64,000 nt of DNA from Burkholderiaceae bacterium 16 (GTDB lineage: Bacteria > Pseudomonadota > Gammaproteobacteria > Burkholderiales > Burkholderiaceae): assembly GCA_000955785.1 (NCBI GenBank), contig JYOD01000036.1, positions 1 through 64,000 on the forward strand, given 5' to 3'. The notes below the pieces were generated by a model, which did no database searches, had not been told where the DNA came from, and was given only the letters and a program-made list of their open reading frames with translations. Of this stretch, positions 44,905 to 55,558 are shown piece after piece. The position numbers were made by a program, and so were the translations under genes. Position 1 is the first letter of the stretch. Every line of letters starts with the position of its first letter.

Positions 44905-47601
44905 ATGGATCAATTCGCCAAAGAAACCCTTCCGGTCTCCCTCGAAGAGGAAATGCGCCGCTCTTATCTCGATTACGCAATGAGCGTGATCGTAGGGCGC
45001 GCGCTTCCCGATGTCCGGGATGGCTTGAAGCCGGTACATCGGCGTGTGCTCTATGCGATGCATGAGCTTAACAACGACTGGAACCGGCCGTACAAGAAAT
45101 CGGCGCGTATCGTAGGGGATGTGATCGGTAAGTATCACCCTCATGGCGACACTGCTGTATACGATACGATCGTGCGCATGGCGCAGAATTTCTCCCTGCG
45201 CTACATGCTGGTCGATGGCCAGGGTAATTTCGGATCGGTGGACGGGGATAACGCGGCAGCCATGCGTTATACCGAAATCCGCCTGTCCAAGATCGCCCAC
45301 GAGATGTTGCTCGATATCGATAAGGAAACTGTCGATTTCGGGCCGAATTATGACGGCTCGGAGAATGAGCCGCTGATTCTGCCGGCGCGCATCCCTAATC
45401 TGCTGATTAATGGATCGTCGGGTATCGCGGTGGGCATGGCCACCAATATCCCGCCGCACAACCTCAACGAAGTGGTCGACGGCTGCCTGCACCTGCTGCG
45501 CAATCCGCAAGCCACGGTCGACGAGCTGATCGAGCTGATTCCGGCGCCGGATTTCCCGACCGCGGGCATTATCTATGGCATCCAGGGCGTGCGCGAAGGC
45601 TACCGCACCGGCCGTGGTCGCGTCGTCATGCGCGCCAAGACGCACTTCGAGGATATCGATCGTGGCCAGCGCCAGGCGATCATCGTCGACGAGCTGCCCT
45701 ACCAGGTCAACAAGCGCACCTTGCTGGAGCGCATTGCCGAGCTGGTGACGGACAAGAAGGTCGAAGGCATCTCGGATATCCGCGACGAGTCCGACAAGTC
45801 CGGCATGCGCGTGGTGATCGAGCTCAAGCGCAACGAAGTGCCTGAGGTGGTGCTGAACAACCTCTACAAGCACACCCAGCTGCAGGACACCTTCGGCATG
45901 AACATGGTGGCGCTGGTCGACGGCCAGCCGCGCTTGCTGAACCTGCGGCAGATGCTGGAGTGCTTCCTGTCGCACCGGCGCGAAGTCGTCACCCGCCGCA
46001 CCGTGTTCGAGCTGCGCAAGGCGCGCGAGCGTGGCCACGTGCTGGAAGGCCTGGCGGTCGCGCTGGCCAATATCGACGAGTTCATTGCCATCATCAAGGC
46101 AGCGCCGACGCCCCCCATCGCCAAGCAAGGGCTGATGGCGAAGGCGTGGGATTCGAGCCTGGTGCGCGAGATGCTGGCACGCGCCGAAGGCGACACGCCG
46201 GGCGGCCGCGCTTCCTACCGCCCCGACGGCCTGCCTGCCATCTTCGGCATGCAGGGCGACGGCCTGTACCGCCTGTCCGACTCGCAGGCCCAGGAAATCC
46301 TGCAGATGCGCCTGCAGCGCCTGACGGGCCTGGAGCAGGACAAGATCGTCCAGGAATACCGCGACGTCATGGCGGTCATCTCCGACCTGCTCGATATCCT
46401 GTCCCGGCCGGAGCGCATCAGCACCATCATCACCGACGAGCTGACCGCCATCCGCGCGGAGTTCGGCGACCTGCGCCGCTCGCATATCGAGCTCAATGCG
46501 ACCGAGCTGGATACCGAGGACCTGATCACGCCGCAGGACATGGTGGTCACGCTGTCGCACAGCGGCTATATGAAGAGCCAGCCGATCTCCGAGTATCGGG
46601 CGCAGAAGCGCGGCGGGCGGGGCAAGCTGGCGACCGCCACCAAGGAAGACGACTGGATCGACACGCTGTTCGTCGCCAACACGCACGACTACATCCTGTG
46701 CTTCTCGAACCGCGGCCGGCTGTACTGGCTGAAGGTGTACGAGGTGCCGCAGGGGTCGCGCAACTCGCGCGGCAGGCCGATCGTCAATATGTTCCCGCTG
46801 TCTGACGGCGAGAAGATCAACGTCATCCTGCCGGTGCGCCAGTTTGACGCCGAGCACTTCATCTTCATGGGCACCGCGCGCGGCACCGTGAAGAAGACGG
46901 CGCTGACCGAGTTCTCCAACCCGCGCAAGGCCGGCATCATCGCTGTCGATCTCGACGAGGGCGACTACCTGATCGGCGCCGCCGTCACGGATGGCCAGCA
47001 CGATGTGATGCTGTTCTCGGACTCCGGCAAGGCAGTGCGCTTCGATGAAAACGATGTGCGTCCGATGGGCCGGCAGGCGCGCGGCGTGCGCGGCATGAAC
47101 CTGGAAGAAAGCCAGACCGTGATCGCCATGCTGGTGGCGCCGGCCGAGACCAGCGAGCAGGACGTAGCGGTGGGCAGTGTGTTGACCGCCACCGAAAATG
47201 GCTACGGCAAGCGTACCCCGATCGCCGAGTACACTCGACACGGCCGGGGCACCAAGGGCATGATTGCGATCCAGACCAGCGAGCGCAATGGCCGGGTGGT
47301 GGCTGCCGCGCTAGTGTCGCCGGAAGACGAGATCATGCTGATCACGACCGGCGGCGTGCTGATCCGTACGCGCGTATCTGAAATCCGCGAGATGGGCCGT
47401 GCCACGCAAGGCGTGACCCTGATCAACGTGGACGAAGGCACCAAGCTGTCCGGCCTGCAGCGAATCGTCGAAAGCGACGCCGACAACGGTGTGGCGGGTG
47501 ATGAACTCGACGGGGTCGATGCTGCTGCCGAGGGAGAGCCGGGGGCAGGTGCGCAGGACGGCACCGAGGCTGGCACCCCTGACACAGGATCCAATTCGTA
47601 A
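44905..47601 (+). CDS. gyrA: DNA gyrase subunit A
   Basis: An 898-residue type II topoisomerase subunit that introduces negative supercoils with GyrB. The breakage-reunion domain has the catalytic Tyr122 in AMRYTE. The quinolone-resistance region reads [10 protein letters not shown], with Thr at position 83 (Ser in E. coli; Thr also occurs naturally in some genera) and the usual Asp87. The C-terminal DNA-wrapping domain carries the GyrA box as QKRGGRG. The end is an acidic, glycine-rich tail. Numbering coincides with E. coli through the active site. Confidence 0.98.
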   Translation: MDQFAKETLPVSLEEEMRRSYLDYAMSVIVGRALPDVRDGLKPVHRRVLYAMHELNNDWNRPYKKSARIVGDVIGKYHPHGDTAVYDTIVRMAQNFSLRYMLVDGQGNFGSVDGDNAAAMRYTEIRLSKIAHEMLLDIDKETVDFGPNYDGSENEPLILPARIPNLLINGSSGIAVGMATNIPPHNLNEVVDGCLHLLRNPQATVDELIELIPAPDFPTAGIIYGIQGVREGYRTGRGRVVMRAKTHFEDIDRGQRQAIIVDELPYQVNKRTLLERIAELVTDKKVEGISDIRDESDKSGMRVVIELKRNEVPEVVLNNLYKHTQLQDTFGMNMVALVDGQPRLLNLRQMLECFLSHRREVVTRRTVFELRKARERGHVLEGLAVALANIDEFIAIIKAAPTPPIAKQGLMAKAWDSSLVREMLARAEGDTPGGRASYRPDGLPAIFGMQGDGLYRLSDSQAQEILQMRLQRLTGLEQDKIVQEYRDVMAVISDLLDILSRPERISTIITDELTAIRAEFGDLRRSHIELNATELDTEDLITPQDMVVTLSHSGYMKSQPISEYRAQKRGGRGKLATATKEDDWIDTLFVANTHDYILCFSNRGRLYWLKVYEVPQGSRNSRGRPIVNMFPLSDGEKINVILPVRQFDAEHFIFMGTARGTVKKTALTEFSNPRKAGIIAVDLDEGDYLIGAAVTDGQHDVMLFSDSGKAVRFDENDVRPMGRQARGVRGMNLEESQTVIAMLVAPAETSEQDVAVGSVLTATENGYGKRTPIAEYTRHGRGTKGMIAIQTSERNGRVVAAALVSPEDEIMLITTGGVLIRTRVSEIREMGRATQGVTLINVDEGTKLSGLQRIVESDADNGVAGDELDGVDAAAEGEPGAGAQDGTEAGTPDTGSNS

Positions 47602-47682
47602 GTTGTTGCAACATTGACCCGATGGCCGGAACTCGATTGCCGGCTGCGGGACTAAAACGGACATATTTACCAGGGAGTCACA

Positions 47683-48246
47683 ATGTTCAAAACCTATCGA
47701 CGTATCGCTGTTCTGGCTGCCTTCGTGCCGGCCATGATGCTGGCCAACGCGGCGCATGCCCAGGATGCGGACAAGACCGCTGCCATCAAGGAGCTCCTGA
47801 CCGTGATGCAGGCCGACCAGGCCGTCAAGGGCCAGGCCGAGAACTGGCAGCAGGGCGCCAAGCAGGAAGCGCCCATGGTTCTGGAGCAGGTACTGGTCGA
47901 GAACAAGACGCTCAACGACAAGCAGAAGCAAGCCGCCGTCGACAAGCTCAAGAAGAATGGCGCCGTGCAGCGCATGGTGGACGGCGCCGGTACGGCGTTC
48001 ACCACCGATGGCTTCAAGAGCGACGCCATGAAGGCCCACTACGACGCCTTCGCCAAGTACTACAGCGCTCAGGAAATCAAGGATCTGACCACGTTCCTGA
48101 AGTCGCCCACGGGCCAGAAGTTCATGGCGAACCAAGGCAAGGCTACGCAGGAAATCTGGGGCTCGATGATGCAGAAGTACGGCCCGCAGGTTGGCAAGTC
48201 GATGCGCGACGCAGCCGAGAAGGAAATCGCCGCCGCTTCGAAGTAA
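47683..48246 (+). CDS. DUF2059 domain periplasmic protein
   Basis: A 187-residue secreted protein. The signal peptide is cleaved after AHAQ. The remaining helical part contains DUF2059 features such as [23 protein letters not shown]. No enzymatic residues are evident, and the family has no established role. It sits between gyrA and serC, a position I recall as conserved in Burkholderiales. A GGGAG site precedes the ATG. Confidence 0.88.
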   Translation: MFKTYRRIAVLAAFVPAMMLANAAHAQDADKTAAIKELLTVMQADQAVKGQAENWQQGAKQEAPMVLEQVLVENKTLNDKQKQAAVDKLKKNGAVQRMVDGAGTAFTTDGFKSDAMKAHYDAFAKYYSAQEIKDLTTFLKSPTGQKFMANQGKATQEIWGSMMQKYGPQVGKSMRDAAEKEIAAASK

Positions 48247-48368
48247 TTCACCGGCGGGCCGGTGGGGCGTACGGGGCACTATCCCCGGCTCCCCTATCTG
48301 GCGCGGGTTTGATGGATAATGGCTGCTTGGGTAACACCGGCAGCCATTTTTCATTTCCATCCCGATCC

Positions 48369-49529
48369 ATGAACGAACCCCAGAATCCAGCACTTGCCGC
48401 CATGATGCAGCGCGCCGTGGCCGAGCGTGTCTATAACTTCTCGCCCGGTCCGGCGGCCCTGCCGACCGAAGTGTTGCTGCAGGCAGCCGACGAGATGCTG
48501 TCCTGGCACGGTACCGGGGTCTCGGTGATGGAGATGAGCCACCGCAGCCGCGAGTTCGAGGGGATCCAGGCGGAAGCGCTGGCGAACCTGCGCGAGTTGC
48601 TGCACGTGCCGAAAGGCTTCCGCATCCTGTTCCTGCAGGGCGGTGCCATTGGCGAGAACGGCATCGTGCCGCTCAACCTGATGTCTCGCCTGAACGCGGA
48701 ACGCCCCAAGGCGGATTTCGTTGTCACCGGCACGTGGTCGGTGAAGTCCGAGCAGGAGGCGCGCCGCTATGGCGAGGTCAATATCGCGGCCTCCAGCACC
48801 GCGCAAAAATTCGTGCGTATCCCGGACGTGTCCGACTGGAAGCTGTCGGACGATGCCGCCTATGTACACCTGTGCACCAACGAGACCATCGTCGGTGTCG
48901 AGTTCCAGGACGTGCCCGACATCGGCCAGCACCGCGACGGCGGGCCGGTGGTGGTGGCCGACGTTTCCAGCCACATCCTGTCGCGCCCGGTCGACTGGTC
49001 GCGCGTGCAGGTGGCTTACGGTGGCGCGCAGAAGAATATCGGGCCGGCCGGCCTGACCATCGTGATCGTGCGCGAAGACCTGCTGGGCCATGCGCATCCG
49101 CTTTGCCCGACCGCCTTCAACTGGCGCCTGGTGGCCGAGCATGACTCGATGTACAACACGCCGCCGACCTATTCCATTTACATCGCCGGGCTGGTCTTCA
49201 AGTGGCTCAAGGCGCAGGGCGGCGTGGATGCGATCGAGCAACGCAATATCGCCAAGGCGCACGCGTTTTATGAGTTCCTGGATCAAAGCGCGTTCTACCG
49301 CAACGATATCGATCCGAGCTGCCGCTCGCGCATGAATGTGCCATTCTTCCTGGCTGACGAATCGCGCAACGATGCCTTCCTGGCCGGTGCGCGCGCCAGG
49401 GGGCTGGTACAGCTCAAGGGCCACAAGTCCGTCGGCGGCATGCGCGCCAGCTTCTACAACGCGATGCCGCTCGAGGGCGTCGCCGCCCTGATCGAGTACA
49501 TGCGCGACTTCGAGCGCACCGCGGCCTGA
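48369..49529 (+). CDS. serC: Phosphoserine aminotransferase
   Basis: A 386-residue PLP enzyme that makes 3-phosphoserine from 3-phosphohydroxypyruvate (serine pathway), and also serves pyridoxine synthesis. The start region [15 protein letters not shown] is diagnostic. The PLP lysine is in [20 protein letters not shown]. Substrate-binding residues appear in [16 protein letters not shown] start at MNEPQNP; the N-terminal 20 residues are an extension relative to E. coli. It opens the run serC-pheA-hisC-tyrA-aroA. Confidence 0.97.
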   Translation: MNEPQNPALAAMMQRAVAERVYNFSPGPAALPTEVLLQAADEMLSWHGTGVSVMEMSHRSREFEGIQAEALANLRELLHVPKGFRILFLQGGAIGENGIVPLNLMSRLNAERPKADFVVTGTWSVKSEQEARRYGEVNIAASSTAQKFVRIPDVSDWKLSDDAAYVHLCTNETIVGVEFQDVPDIGQHRDGGPVVVADVSSHILSRPVDWSRVQVAYGGAQKNIGPAGLTIVIVREDLLGHAHPLCPTAFNWRLVAEHDSMYNTPPTYSIYIAGLVFKWLKAQGGVDAIEQRNIAKAHAFYEFLDQSAFYRNDIDPSCRSRMNVPFFLADESRNDAFLAGARARGLVQLKGHKSVGGMRASFYNAMPLEGVAALIEYMRDFERTAA

Positions 49530-49629
49530 TCCTTCGTTTGCGGCGGCATCGCCTGGCGCTGCCGCCGCAGTGCCGATTCGGTTTTTTCCAGGGCCACTTC
49601 GCAATGACGTGGCGTAGCGGATTCATACA

Positions 49630-50769
49630 ATGACAAATCAAGACAAAGACATCGCGCAGGAGGAGGCGCAGCCGGACAATGGCGCGGCCGAGAAGGCGCT
49701 GGGCGTCGAACTGACGCCGTTGCGCGAGCAGATCGACAAGCTGGACCGCGAACTGCTGGCAATGTTGAATCGCCGTGCGCAACTCGCTCTCGATGTGGGC
49801 GAGGTCAAGAAGAAATATGGCGCGCCGGTGTTCCGTCCGGAACGCGAGCTGCAGGTGATCCGCAAGGTGCAGGGCGCCAATCCCGGCCCGCTGCTCGACG
49901 ACAGCGTGGCGGCGATCTGGCGCGAGGTGATGTCCGCCTGCCGCGGCCTGGAAAAGCCGCTTGAAGTTGCTTTCCTGGGCCCCGCGGGCACGTTCTCCGA
50001 GCAGGCGCTGTACGCGCATTTCGGCCACGAGGTGAGCGGCGTGCCGTGCCCGAGCATCGACGAGGTGTTCCGTGCGGTGGAAGCCGGCACCGTGGAGTAC
50101 GGCGTGGTGCCGGTGGAGAATTCCACCGAGGGCGCGGTGTCCCGCACGCTGGACCTGTTCCTGCAGACCTCGCTGAAAATCAGCGGCGAAATCGCGCTGA
50201 AGGTGCATCACAACCTGATGGCGTCGTCGCCGGACATGAAGGGCGTGACCGTGGTGCGCGCGCACGCGCAGGCGCTGGCGCAGTGCCAGCACTGGCTAAC
50301 GGCCAACTACCCGCATCTGGAGCGCCAGGCCGTATCGAGCAATGCGGAAGCGGCGCGCATGGCCAGTGAAGATCCCACCGTGGCGGCTATCGCCGGCGAG
50401 TCCGCCGCCAATCGCTATCACCTGCATCTGGTGCGCACGCACATCCAGGATGATCCGCATAACCGCACGCGTTTCGCGGTGATCGGGCGCTACGAGACCG
50501 AGCCCTCGGGCAGCGACCAGACCTCGATGATCCTGTCGGTGCCCAACAAGGCTGGCGCGGTCTACCAGCTGCTCGCGCCGCTGGCCGACAACGGCGTGTC
50601 GATGTGCCGCTTCGAGTCGCGCCCGGCGCGCAGCGGCGCGTGGGAGTACTACTTCTACGTCGACGTGGAAGGGCACCAGCACGATGCCTCGGTGGCGCGG
50701 GCACTGGAAGAACTCCGCCGTAACGCGGCTTACTTCAAAGTGCTGGGTTCATACCCGTCCAGTCGATAG
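49630..50769 (+). CDS. pheA: Bifunctional chorismate mutase / prephenate dehydratase
   Basis: A 379-residue P-protein that converts chorismate through prephenate to phenylpyruvate. The chorismate mutase domain (about 20-110) shows LREQIDKLDRELLAMLNRRAQLA. The dehydratase domain (about 115-295) begins VAFLGPAGTFSEQALYAHFG and has VPVENSTEGAV and the catalytic NRTRFAVIG. The C-terminal ACT domain for phenylalanine feedback contains the ESRP motif. It lies 100 bp behind serC. Confidence 0.97.
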   Translation: MTNQDKDIAQEEAQPDNGAAEKALGVELTPLREQIDKLDRELLAMLNRRAQLALDVGEVKKKYGAPVFRPERELQVIRKVQGANPGPLLDDSVAAIWREVMSACRGLEKPLEVAFLGPAGTFSEQALYAHFGHEVSGVPCPSIDEVFRAVEAGTVEYGVVPVENSTEGAVSRTLDLFLQTSLKISGEIALKVHHNLMASSPDMKGVTVVRAHAQALAQCQHWLTANYPHLERQAVSSNAEAARMASEDPTVAAIAGESAANRYHLHLVRTHIQDDPHNRTRFAVIGRYETEPSGSDQTSMILSVPNKAGAVYQLLAPLADNGVSMCRFESRPARSGAWEYYFYVDVEGHQHDASVARALEELRRNAAYFKVLGSYPSSR

Positions 50770-50860
50770 CAAGGCTTGCCGCCCGGGCGGCAGCCAGACC
50801 GAAGAACGGATCGGCGATCGCGGATCGCGATCCGCGAAAGACGATCACCAAGGAGCCAGG

Positions 50861-51976
50861 ATGGCAGAGCAAGGCAAGCAGTTCGGTCCCGAGTATGTGC
50901 GGGCGATCTCTCCGTACGTGGCGGGCAAGCCGATTTCCGAAGTGGCGCGCGAATTCGGCCTGGACGAGTCCGCCATCGTCAAGCTGGCCTCGAACGAGAA
51001 CCCGCTCGGCATGCCCGAGTCGGCCAGGACGGCCATCGCCGCCGCCGTCGCCGACCTGGGCCGCTACCCCGATGCCAACGGTTTCGAACTGAAGGCTGTC
51101 TTGTCGGCCCGTTTCGATGTGCCGGCCGACTGGCTCACGCTGGGCAACGGCAGCAACGACATCCTGGAAATCGCCGCGCACGCGCTGGTGAAGCCGGGCG
51201 AGTCGGTCATCTACGCCGAGCATTCCTTTGCGGTGTATGCGCTGGCCACGCAGGAAATCGGCGCGCGCGCCATTGAGGTCAAGGCGCGTGACTATGGGCA
51301 CGATCTCGCCGCCATGGCAGCCGCCATCGTGCCGGATACGCGCCTGATATTTATCGCCAACCCGAACAACCCGACCGGCACCTTCCTGCCGGCGGCTGCC
51401 ATCGAGGCTTTCCTGGCCAAGGTGCCGGCCGATGTCGTGGTGGTGCTGGACGAGGCTTACAACGAATACCTGGACGACGCGCAGCAGTACGATTCAGTGG
51501 CGTGGGTCCGCAAGTATCCGAACCTGCTGGTTTCGCGCACCTTCTCCAAGGCTTATGGCCTGGCCGGCCTGCGCATCGGCTACGCGGTCGCGCAGCCGGC
51601 GCTGACCGACCTGCTCAACCGCATCCGCCAGCCTTTCAACGTCAACAGCCTGGCGCAGGCCGCGGCGGTGGCGGCGCTGGCCGACACGGCCTTCCTGCAG
51701 CGCAGCGCGGAACTCAACCGGGCCGGCAAGGCGCAACTGGTGGCGGCCTTCGACCGGCTCGGCCTGCAGTACGTGCCATCTTCAGGCAATTTCGTCCTGG
51801 TGCGCGTGGGCCAGGACGACGGCGCCGGCGCGCGCGTCAACCTGGCGCTGCTCAGGCAGGGCGTGATCGTGCGCCCGGTGGGCAACTACAACCTGCCGCA
51901 ATGGCTGCGCGTGACCATCGGCCTGTCTGAGGAAAATGCGGCCTTCATCGCCGCGCTGGAACGGGCGCTCAAGTAG
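50861..51976 (+). CDS. hisC: Histidinol-phosphate aminotransferase
   Basis: A 371-residue class II PLP aminotransferase. Recognisable parts are KLASNENPLGMPESA, ANPNNPTGTFLP, VVLDEAYNEYLD and the PLP lysine in SRTFSKAYGLAGLRIGY. Copies in this aromatic cluster often act on phenylpyruvate or 4-hydroxyphenylpyruvate as well as imidazole acetol phosphate, so an aromatic transaminase role is likely here. An AAGGAG site lies seven bases upstream of the ATG. It sits between pheA and tyrA. Confidence 0.94.
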   Translation: MAEQGKQFGPEYVRAISPYVAGKPISEVAREFGLDESAIVKLASNENPLGMPESARTAIAAAVADLGRYPDANGFELKAVLSARFDVPADWLTLGNGSNDILEIAAHALVKPGESVIYAEHSFAVYALATQEIGARAIEVKARDYGHDLAAMAAAIVPDTRLIFIANPNNPTGTFLPAAAIEAFLAKVPADVVVVLDEAYNEYLDDAQQYDSVAWVRKYPNLLVSRTFSKAYGLAGLRIGYAVAQPALTDLLNRIRQPFNVNSLAQAAAVAALADTAFLQRSAELNRAGKAQLVAAFDRLGLQYVPSSGNFVLVRVGQDDGAGARVNLALLRQGVIVRPVGNYNLPQWLRVTIGLSEENAAFIAALERALK

Positions 51977-52040
51977 GCGGCGCGCTTTCGCCGGCTGGTG
52001 CCGCCGCAACTGGCGGCGCCGTTGCCCGGCGTAGACGGGA

Positions 52041-52046
52041 TACAAT
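52041..52046 (+). promoter_or_regulatory. -10 candidate upstream of tyrA
   Basis: TACAAT within TACAATGCCGGA, 39 bp before the GTG start. The same 12-mer occurs upstream of lapA. The -35 is not evident. Confidence 0.35.
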
Positions 52047-52085
52047 GCCGGATTCCCGAACTTCCTTGCCTGGCAGCGTATCCCC

Positions 52086-52994
52086 GTGACCGTTCCTGCG
52101 TCCGCTCCTTATTTTTCCCGTGTCGTTATTGTCGGGGTCGGCCTGATCGGCGGCTCGCTGGCGCTCGCGCTCAAGCGCGCGGGGGCGGTCGGCACGGTGG
52201 TCGGCGTAGGCCGCTCGCAGGCCTCGCTGGAGCGTGCCCTCAAGCTCGGCGTGATCGACGAAGCCGCGACGCTGGAGGAGGCTGCCAAGGGCGCCAACGT
52301 CATCGTGCTTTGCGCTCCGGTGGCGCAGACCTTTGCGCTGCTCCGTGCACTTGAGCCGCATCTCGAGCCGGCCACCATCGTCACCGACGCCGGCAGCACC
52401 AAGTCCGACGTCATCATGGCTGCCAAGACCGCGCTGGGCGACAAGGCGGCGCAGTTCGTGCCCGCCCATCCCATCGCGGGCCGCGAGCTGAACGGCGTGG
52501 AAGCCGCGCTGGCCGATCTCTATGCCGGCAAGAAGGTCGTACTGTGCCCGCTGCAGGAAAACGTCCGCATCGACGTGGCTGCCGTGCGCGCCATGTGGGA
52601 GACCGCCGGTGCCGATTGCTTTGTGATGTCCGCCGTGCAGCACGATGCCGTGTTTGCCGCGGTCAGCCATCTGCCCCACCTGCTGTCCTACGCGCTGGTG
52701 GCCCAGGTGGCCAATGCCGAGGACGCGGCGCTGAAGCTCGATTTCGCCGGCGGCGGCTTTCGCGATTTCACCCGTATCGCGGCGTCCTCGCCGGAGATGT
52801 GGCGTGATATCTGCGTTGGCAACCGGGAGGCGATGCTGAGCGAGCTGACCACTTACCAGGCGATGCTGGCGCATTTGAAGACGCTGATAGAAAACAGCAA
52901 CGGCGAGGGGCTGGAGCGCATCTTTCAGCGCGCCAGCCAGGCGCGCCAGCAATGGGGCGCGCAGCGTGCACCCGCTGTCAACGTCGAGCCCTGA
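52086..52994 (+). CDS. tyrA: Prephenate dehydrogenase
   Basis: A 302-residue NAD(P)-dependent enzyme converting prephenate to 4-hydroxyphenylpyruvate for tyrosine synthesis. The Rossmann motif is [16 protein letters not shown]. Family residues are in [26 protein letters not shown] and [19 protein letters not shown]. No chorismate mutase or ACT domain is fused. Translation starts at GTG. It is followed closely by aroA. Confidence 0.95.
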   Translation: MTVPASAPYFSRVVIVGVGLIGGSLALALKRAGAVGTVVGVGRSQASLERALKLGVIDEAATLEEAAKGANVIVLCAPVAQTFALLRALEPHLEPATIVTDAGSTKSDVIMAAKTALGDKAAQFVPAHPIAGRELNGVEAALADLYAGKKVVLCPLQENVRIDVAAVRAMWETAGADCFVMSAVQHDAVFAAVSHLPHLLSYALVAQVANAEDAALKLDFAGGGFRDFTRIAASSPEMWRDICVGNREAMLSELTTYQAMLAHLKTLIENSNGEGLERIFQRASQARQQWGAQRAPAVNVEP

Positions 52995-53068
52995 ACGCTC
53001 GCGTCGCGAAGTCACCAAGTCACCAACGGAGCGGCCCGCCCTTCATAAAGGGCGGCCGGCCAACTAGC

Positions 53069-54388
53069 ATGCAAACCATGGAACATCTCACGCTCGGTCC
53101 TTTCACTCGCGCCTCGGGCACCGTTCGCCTGCCGGGCTCCAAGAGCATCTCCAACCGTGTGCTGCTGCTGGCGGCGCTCGCGGACGGCGAGACCCGCGTC
53201 TGCGACCTGCTCGACTCCGACGATACGCGTGTGATGTTGCAGGCGCTGCGTACGCTGGGCGTGGAGTGGCGCCAGGAGGATGGCGCTTGCGTGGTGCGCG
53301 GCGTGGGCGGCAACTTCCCGAACAAGGCGGCCGAACTGTTCATGGGCAATGCGGGCACCGCCATTCGCCCGCTGACCGCGGCACTGGCGCTGCAGGGCGG
53401 AAGCTACAAGCTGTCGGGCGTGCCCCGTATGCATGAGCGCCCGATCGGCGATCTTGTCGATGGCCTGCGGCAGATTGGCGCCCACGTCGACTACCTTGGT
53501 ACCGAGGGCTATCCGCCCCTGCAGATATCACCCGCGCAGATCCGCATCGACGCACCGATCCTCGTGCGCGGCGACGTTTCCAGCCAGTTCCTGACGGCGC
53601 TGCTGATGACCCTGCCGCTGGCCGATGCGCCGGGCGACACCATCGAGATCGAGGTCGTCGGGGAGTTGATCTCCAAGCCCTACGTCGAGATCACGCTGAA
53701 CCTGCTGGCGCGCTTCGGCATCGAAGTCAGGCGCGAAGGCTGGTCGCGTTTCATCCTGCCGGCGCGTTCGGCCTACCGTTCGCCCGGTGAGATATTCGTT
53801 GAAGGCGACGCCTCCTCGGCATCCTACTTCCTGGCAGCCGGCGCTATTGGCGGCGGTCCGTTGCGGGTGGAGGGCGTGGGCATGTCGAGCATCCAGGGCG
53901 ACGTCAAGTTTGCCGAGGCGCTCAACCGCATGGGCGCCAACGTGATGGCGGGCGCCAACTGGATCGAGGTGCGCGGTACCGAACGCGACGATGGCCGCCT
54001 GCACGGCATCGAACTGGATTGCAACCATATCCCGGACGCTGCCATGACGCTGGCAGTAGCGGCGTTGTTTGCCGAGGGCACGACCACGCTTACCAATATC
54101 GCGAGCTGGCGGGTCAAGGAAACCGACCGCATCAGCGCCATGGCCACGGAGTTGCGCAAGCTAGGTGTCGAGGTGGAGGAGGGGGCGGATTACCTGAAGG
54201 TGACGCCGCCGGCCCAAATCGCGTGGAAGACGCCGGCCGCTGGCATCGACACCTATGACGATCACCGCATGGCCATGTGCTTTTCGCTGGCCGCCTTCGG
54301 TCCGTTGCCGGTGCGCATCAACGATCCTGGCTGCGTGGCCAAGACGTTCCCGGATTACTTCGACGCGTTTGCAGCGGTGGTGCGCTGA
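53069..54388 (+). CDS. aroA: 3-phosphoshikimate 1-carboxyvinyltransferase (EPSP synthase)
   Basis: A 439-residue shikimate-pathway enzyme that joins phosphoenolpyruvate to shikimate-3-phosphate. Diagnostic segments are [20 protein letters not shown] at the N-terminus, [16 protein letters not shown] with the class I NAGTAIRP motif, and the catalytic [14 protein letters not shown]. The class I motif implies a glyphosate-sensitive type. I start at MQTMEHL. Its TGA abuts the TGA of the opposing DUF2061 gene. Confidence 0.97.
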   Translation: MQTMEHLTLGPFTRASGTVRLPGSKSISNRVLLLAALADGETRVCDLLDSDDTRVMLQALRTLGVEWRQEDGACVVRGVGGNFPNKAAELFMGNAGTAIRPLTAALALQGGSYKLSGVPRMHERPIGDLVDGLRQIGAHVDYLGTEGYPPLQISPAQIRIDAPILVRGDVSSQFLTALLMTLPLADAPGDTIEIEVVGELISKPYVEITLNLLARFGIEVRREGWSRFILPARSAYRSPGEIFVEGDASSASYFLAAGAIGGGPLRVEGVGMSSIQGDVKFAEALNRMGANVMAGANWIEVRGTERDDGRLHGIELDCNHIPDAAMTLAVAALFAEGTTTLTNIASWRVKETDRISAMATELRKLGVEVEEGADYLKVTPPAQIAWKTPAAGIDTYDDHRMAMCFSLAAFGPLPVRINDPGCVAKTFPDYFDAFAAVVR

Positions 54389-54616
54389 TCACACTGCCAG
54401 CATCGGGCGGGACTCCTCGCCGGGGATGGCGGGCGCGCCTTCGTCCCGGCGTTCGCGCCTGTCCCAGTAGCGGTCGAAGAAGTAATGCGCCACAGTATTG
54501 ACTGCCGGTTCGATGAAGGTCACGGCGCCGCTGATGGCCAGGTTGCCGGTCAACGCGTAAGTGACGCCAAAGGCAATGCCAACGTGCATGATGCCGAACG
54601 ACAGGGTCTTAGCCAT
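54389..54616 (-). CDS. DUF2061 small membrane protein
   Basis: A 75-residue protein with two predicted membrane segments (FGIMHVGIAFGVTYALTG and AISGAVTFIEPAVNTVAHYFF) followed by a charged tail. It fits the DUF2061 family, which has no known function. I start at MAKTLSFG, where the family begins. The gene is antisense to the surrounding operon, with its stop touching the aroA stop. A good Fur-box match lies 76 bp upstream of its start. Confidence 0.8.
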   Translation of the reverse strand: MAKTLSFGIMHVGIAFGVTYALTGNLAISGAVTFIEPAVNTVAHYFFDRYWDRRERRDEGAPAIPGEESRPMLAV

Positions 54617-54691
54617 GGTAGATTGCCTCGCGGAGTTGTCTTGATTGCCCGGGGCGCCTGCCATTTGCAGGGCCGCCCGCCATGGATTGCA

Positions 54692-54706
54692 TGGTAATGA
54701 TTCTCA
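54692..54706. promoter_or_regulatory. Fur box candidate
   Basis: On the minus strand TGAGAAT-C-ATTACCA matches the 7-1-7 Fur consensus TGATAAT-N-ATTATCA at 12 of 14 positions. It lies between the divergent DUF2061 and cmk genes. Confidence 0.6.
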
Positions 54707-54748
54707 ATTGATTTAAGAAATCAATATTTTTTTCTGTTTCAATAAACA

Positions 54749-55411
54749 ATGACTATCGTCGACGTCATCACAATCGACGGGCCCACAGCCTCCGGTAAGG
54801 GCACCGTAGCGCACAAGGTGGCGGACGCACTCAGCTTCCATCTGCTGGATAGCGGTGCGCTGTACCGCCTGGTCGCGCTTGCCAGCGAGCGTGTGGGCAT
54901 TGACGCACAGGATGTGGAGGGGCTTGCAAAGCTGGCAGGCCGCCTCGATGTCAAGTTCGGCCCCGATCGGGTCTGGCTGAGCGGCGAAGAGGTCAGCCTG
55001 GCCATCCGCGCGGAAGCCACCGGCAACCGCGCGTCGGCCATTGCCGTCCACCAGTCGGTTCGCGACGCCCTGACGGCGCTGCAGCGCGGTTTTCGCAAAC
55101 TGCCGGGCCTGGTTGCCGACGGCCGCGACATGGGCACGGTGATTTTTCCCGATGCCCGCCTGAAGGTATTCCTGACCGCAAGTGTCGAAGCGCGCGCTCG
55201 TAGGCGCTATAAACAATTGATTGATAAGGGAATTTCTGCTAATATTCAAGACCTTTTGCGGGACCTTGAGTCGCGCGACCAGCGGGATCGTACCCGCACG
55301 GCCGCGCCGCTGCGTCCCGCACAGGATGCGCACTTGCTCGATACCTCCGACATGACGGTGGATCAGGCGGTGGCGCAGGTGCTGCAGTGGTACGCCGCGC
55401 CGGGTTCCTGA
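54749..55411 (+). CDS. cmk: Cytidylate kinase
   Basis: A 220-residue kinase that phosphorylates CMP and dCMP. The P-loop is [16 protein letters not shown]. Other signatures are [28 protein letters not shown] (substrate and Mg site) and the lid region [13 protein letters not shown]. It precedes rpsA as in most proteobacteria. Low-GC sequence around 55215-55250 inside the gene stands out from its neighbours. Confidence 0.96.
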   Translation: MTIVDVITIDGPTASGKGTVAHKVADALSFHLLDSGALYRLVALASERVGIDAQDVEGLAKLAGRLDVKFGPDRVWLSGEEVSLAIRAEATGNRASAIAVHQSVRDALTALQRGFRKLPGLVADGRDMGTVIFPDARLKVFLTASVEARARRRYKQLIDKGISANIQDLLRDLESRDQRDRTRTAAPLRPAQDAHLLDTSDMTVDQAVAQVLQWYAAPGS

Positions 55412-55558
55412 CCCGCGCATCGTGCCCGCCGCACCGAAGTGCCGGTAGTGCTTGCATACGCAGACCTGCCGGTGTTGTTCAACCTGACCCCGCTGCCCGG
55501 TGCAGACTGAGCGCGATCCTCGCGCCGGCCCGAGTACTGCGGATTGATACTCAAGTTT

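Noticed and set aside
44608..47241. 877-codon open frame antisense to gyrA
   Set aside because: Shadow of a GC-rich gene; composition is His/Gln/Arg-rich with no family signature, while gyrA on the other strand is unmistakable.
44905..47601. GyrA Thr83 as acquired quinolone resistance
   Set aside because: Threonine at this position occurs naturally in some genera, so it cannot be called an acquired mutation from one sequence.
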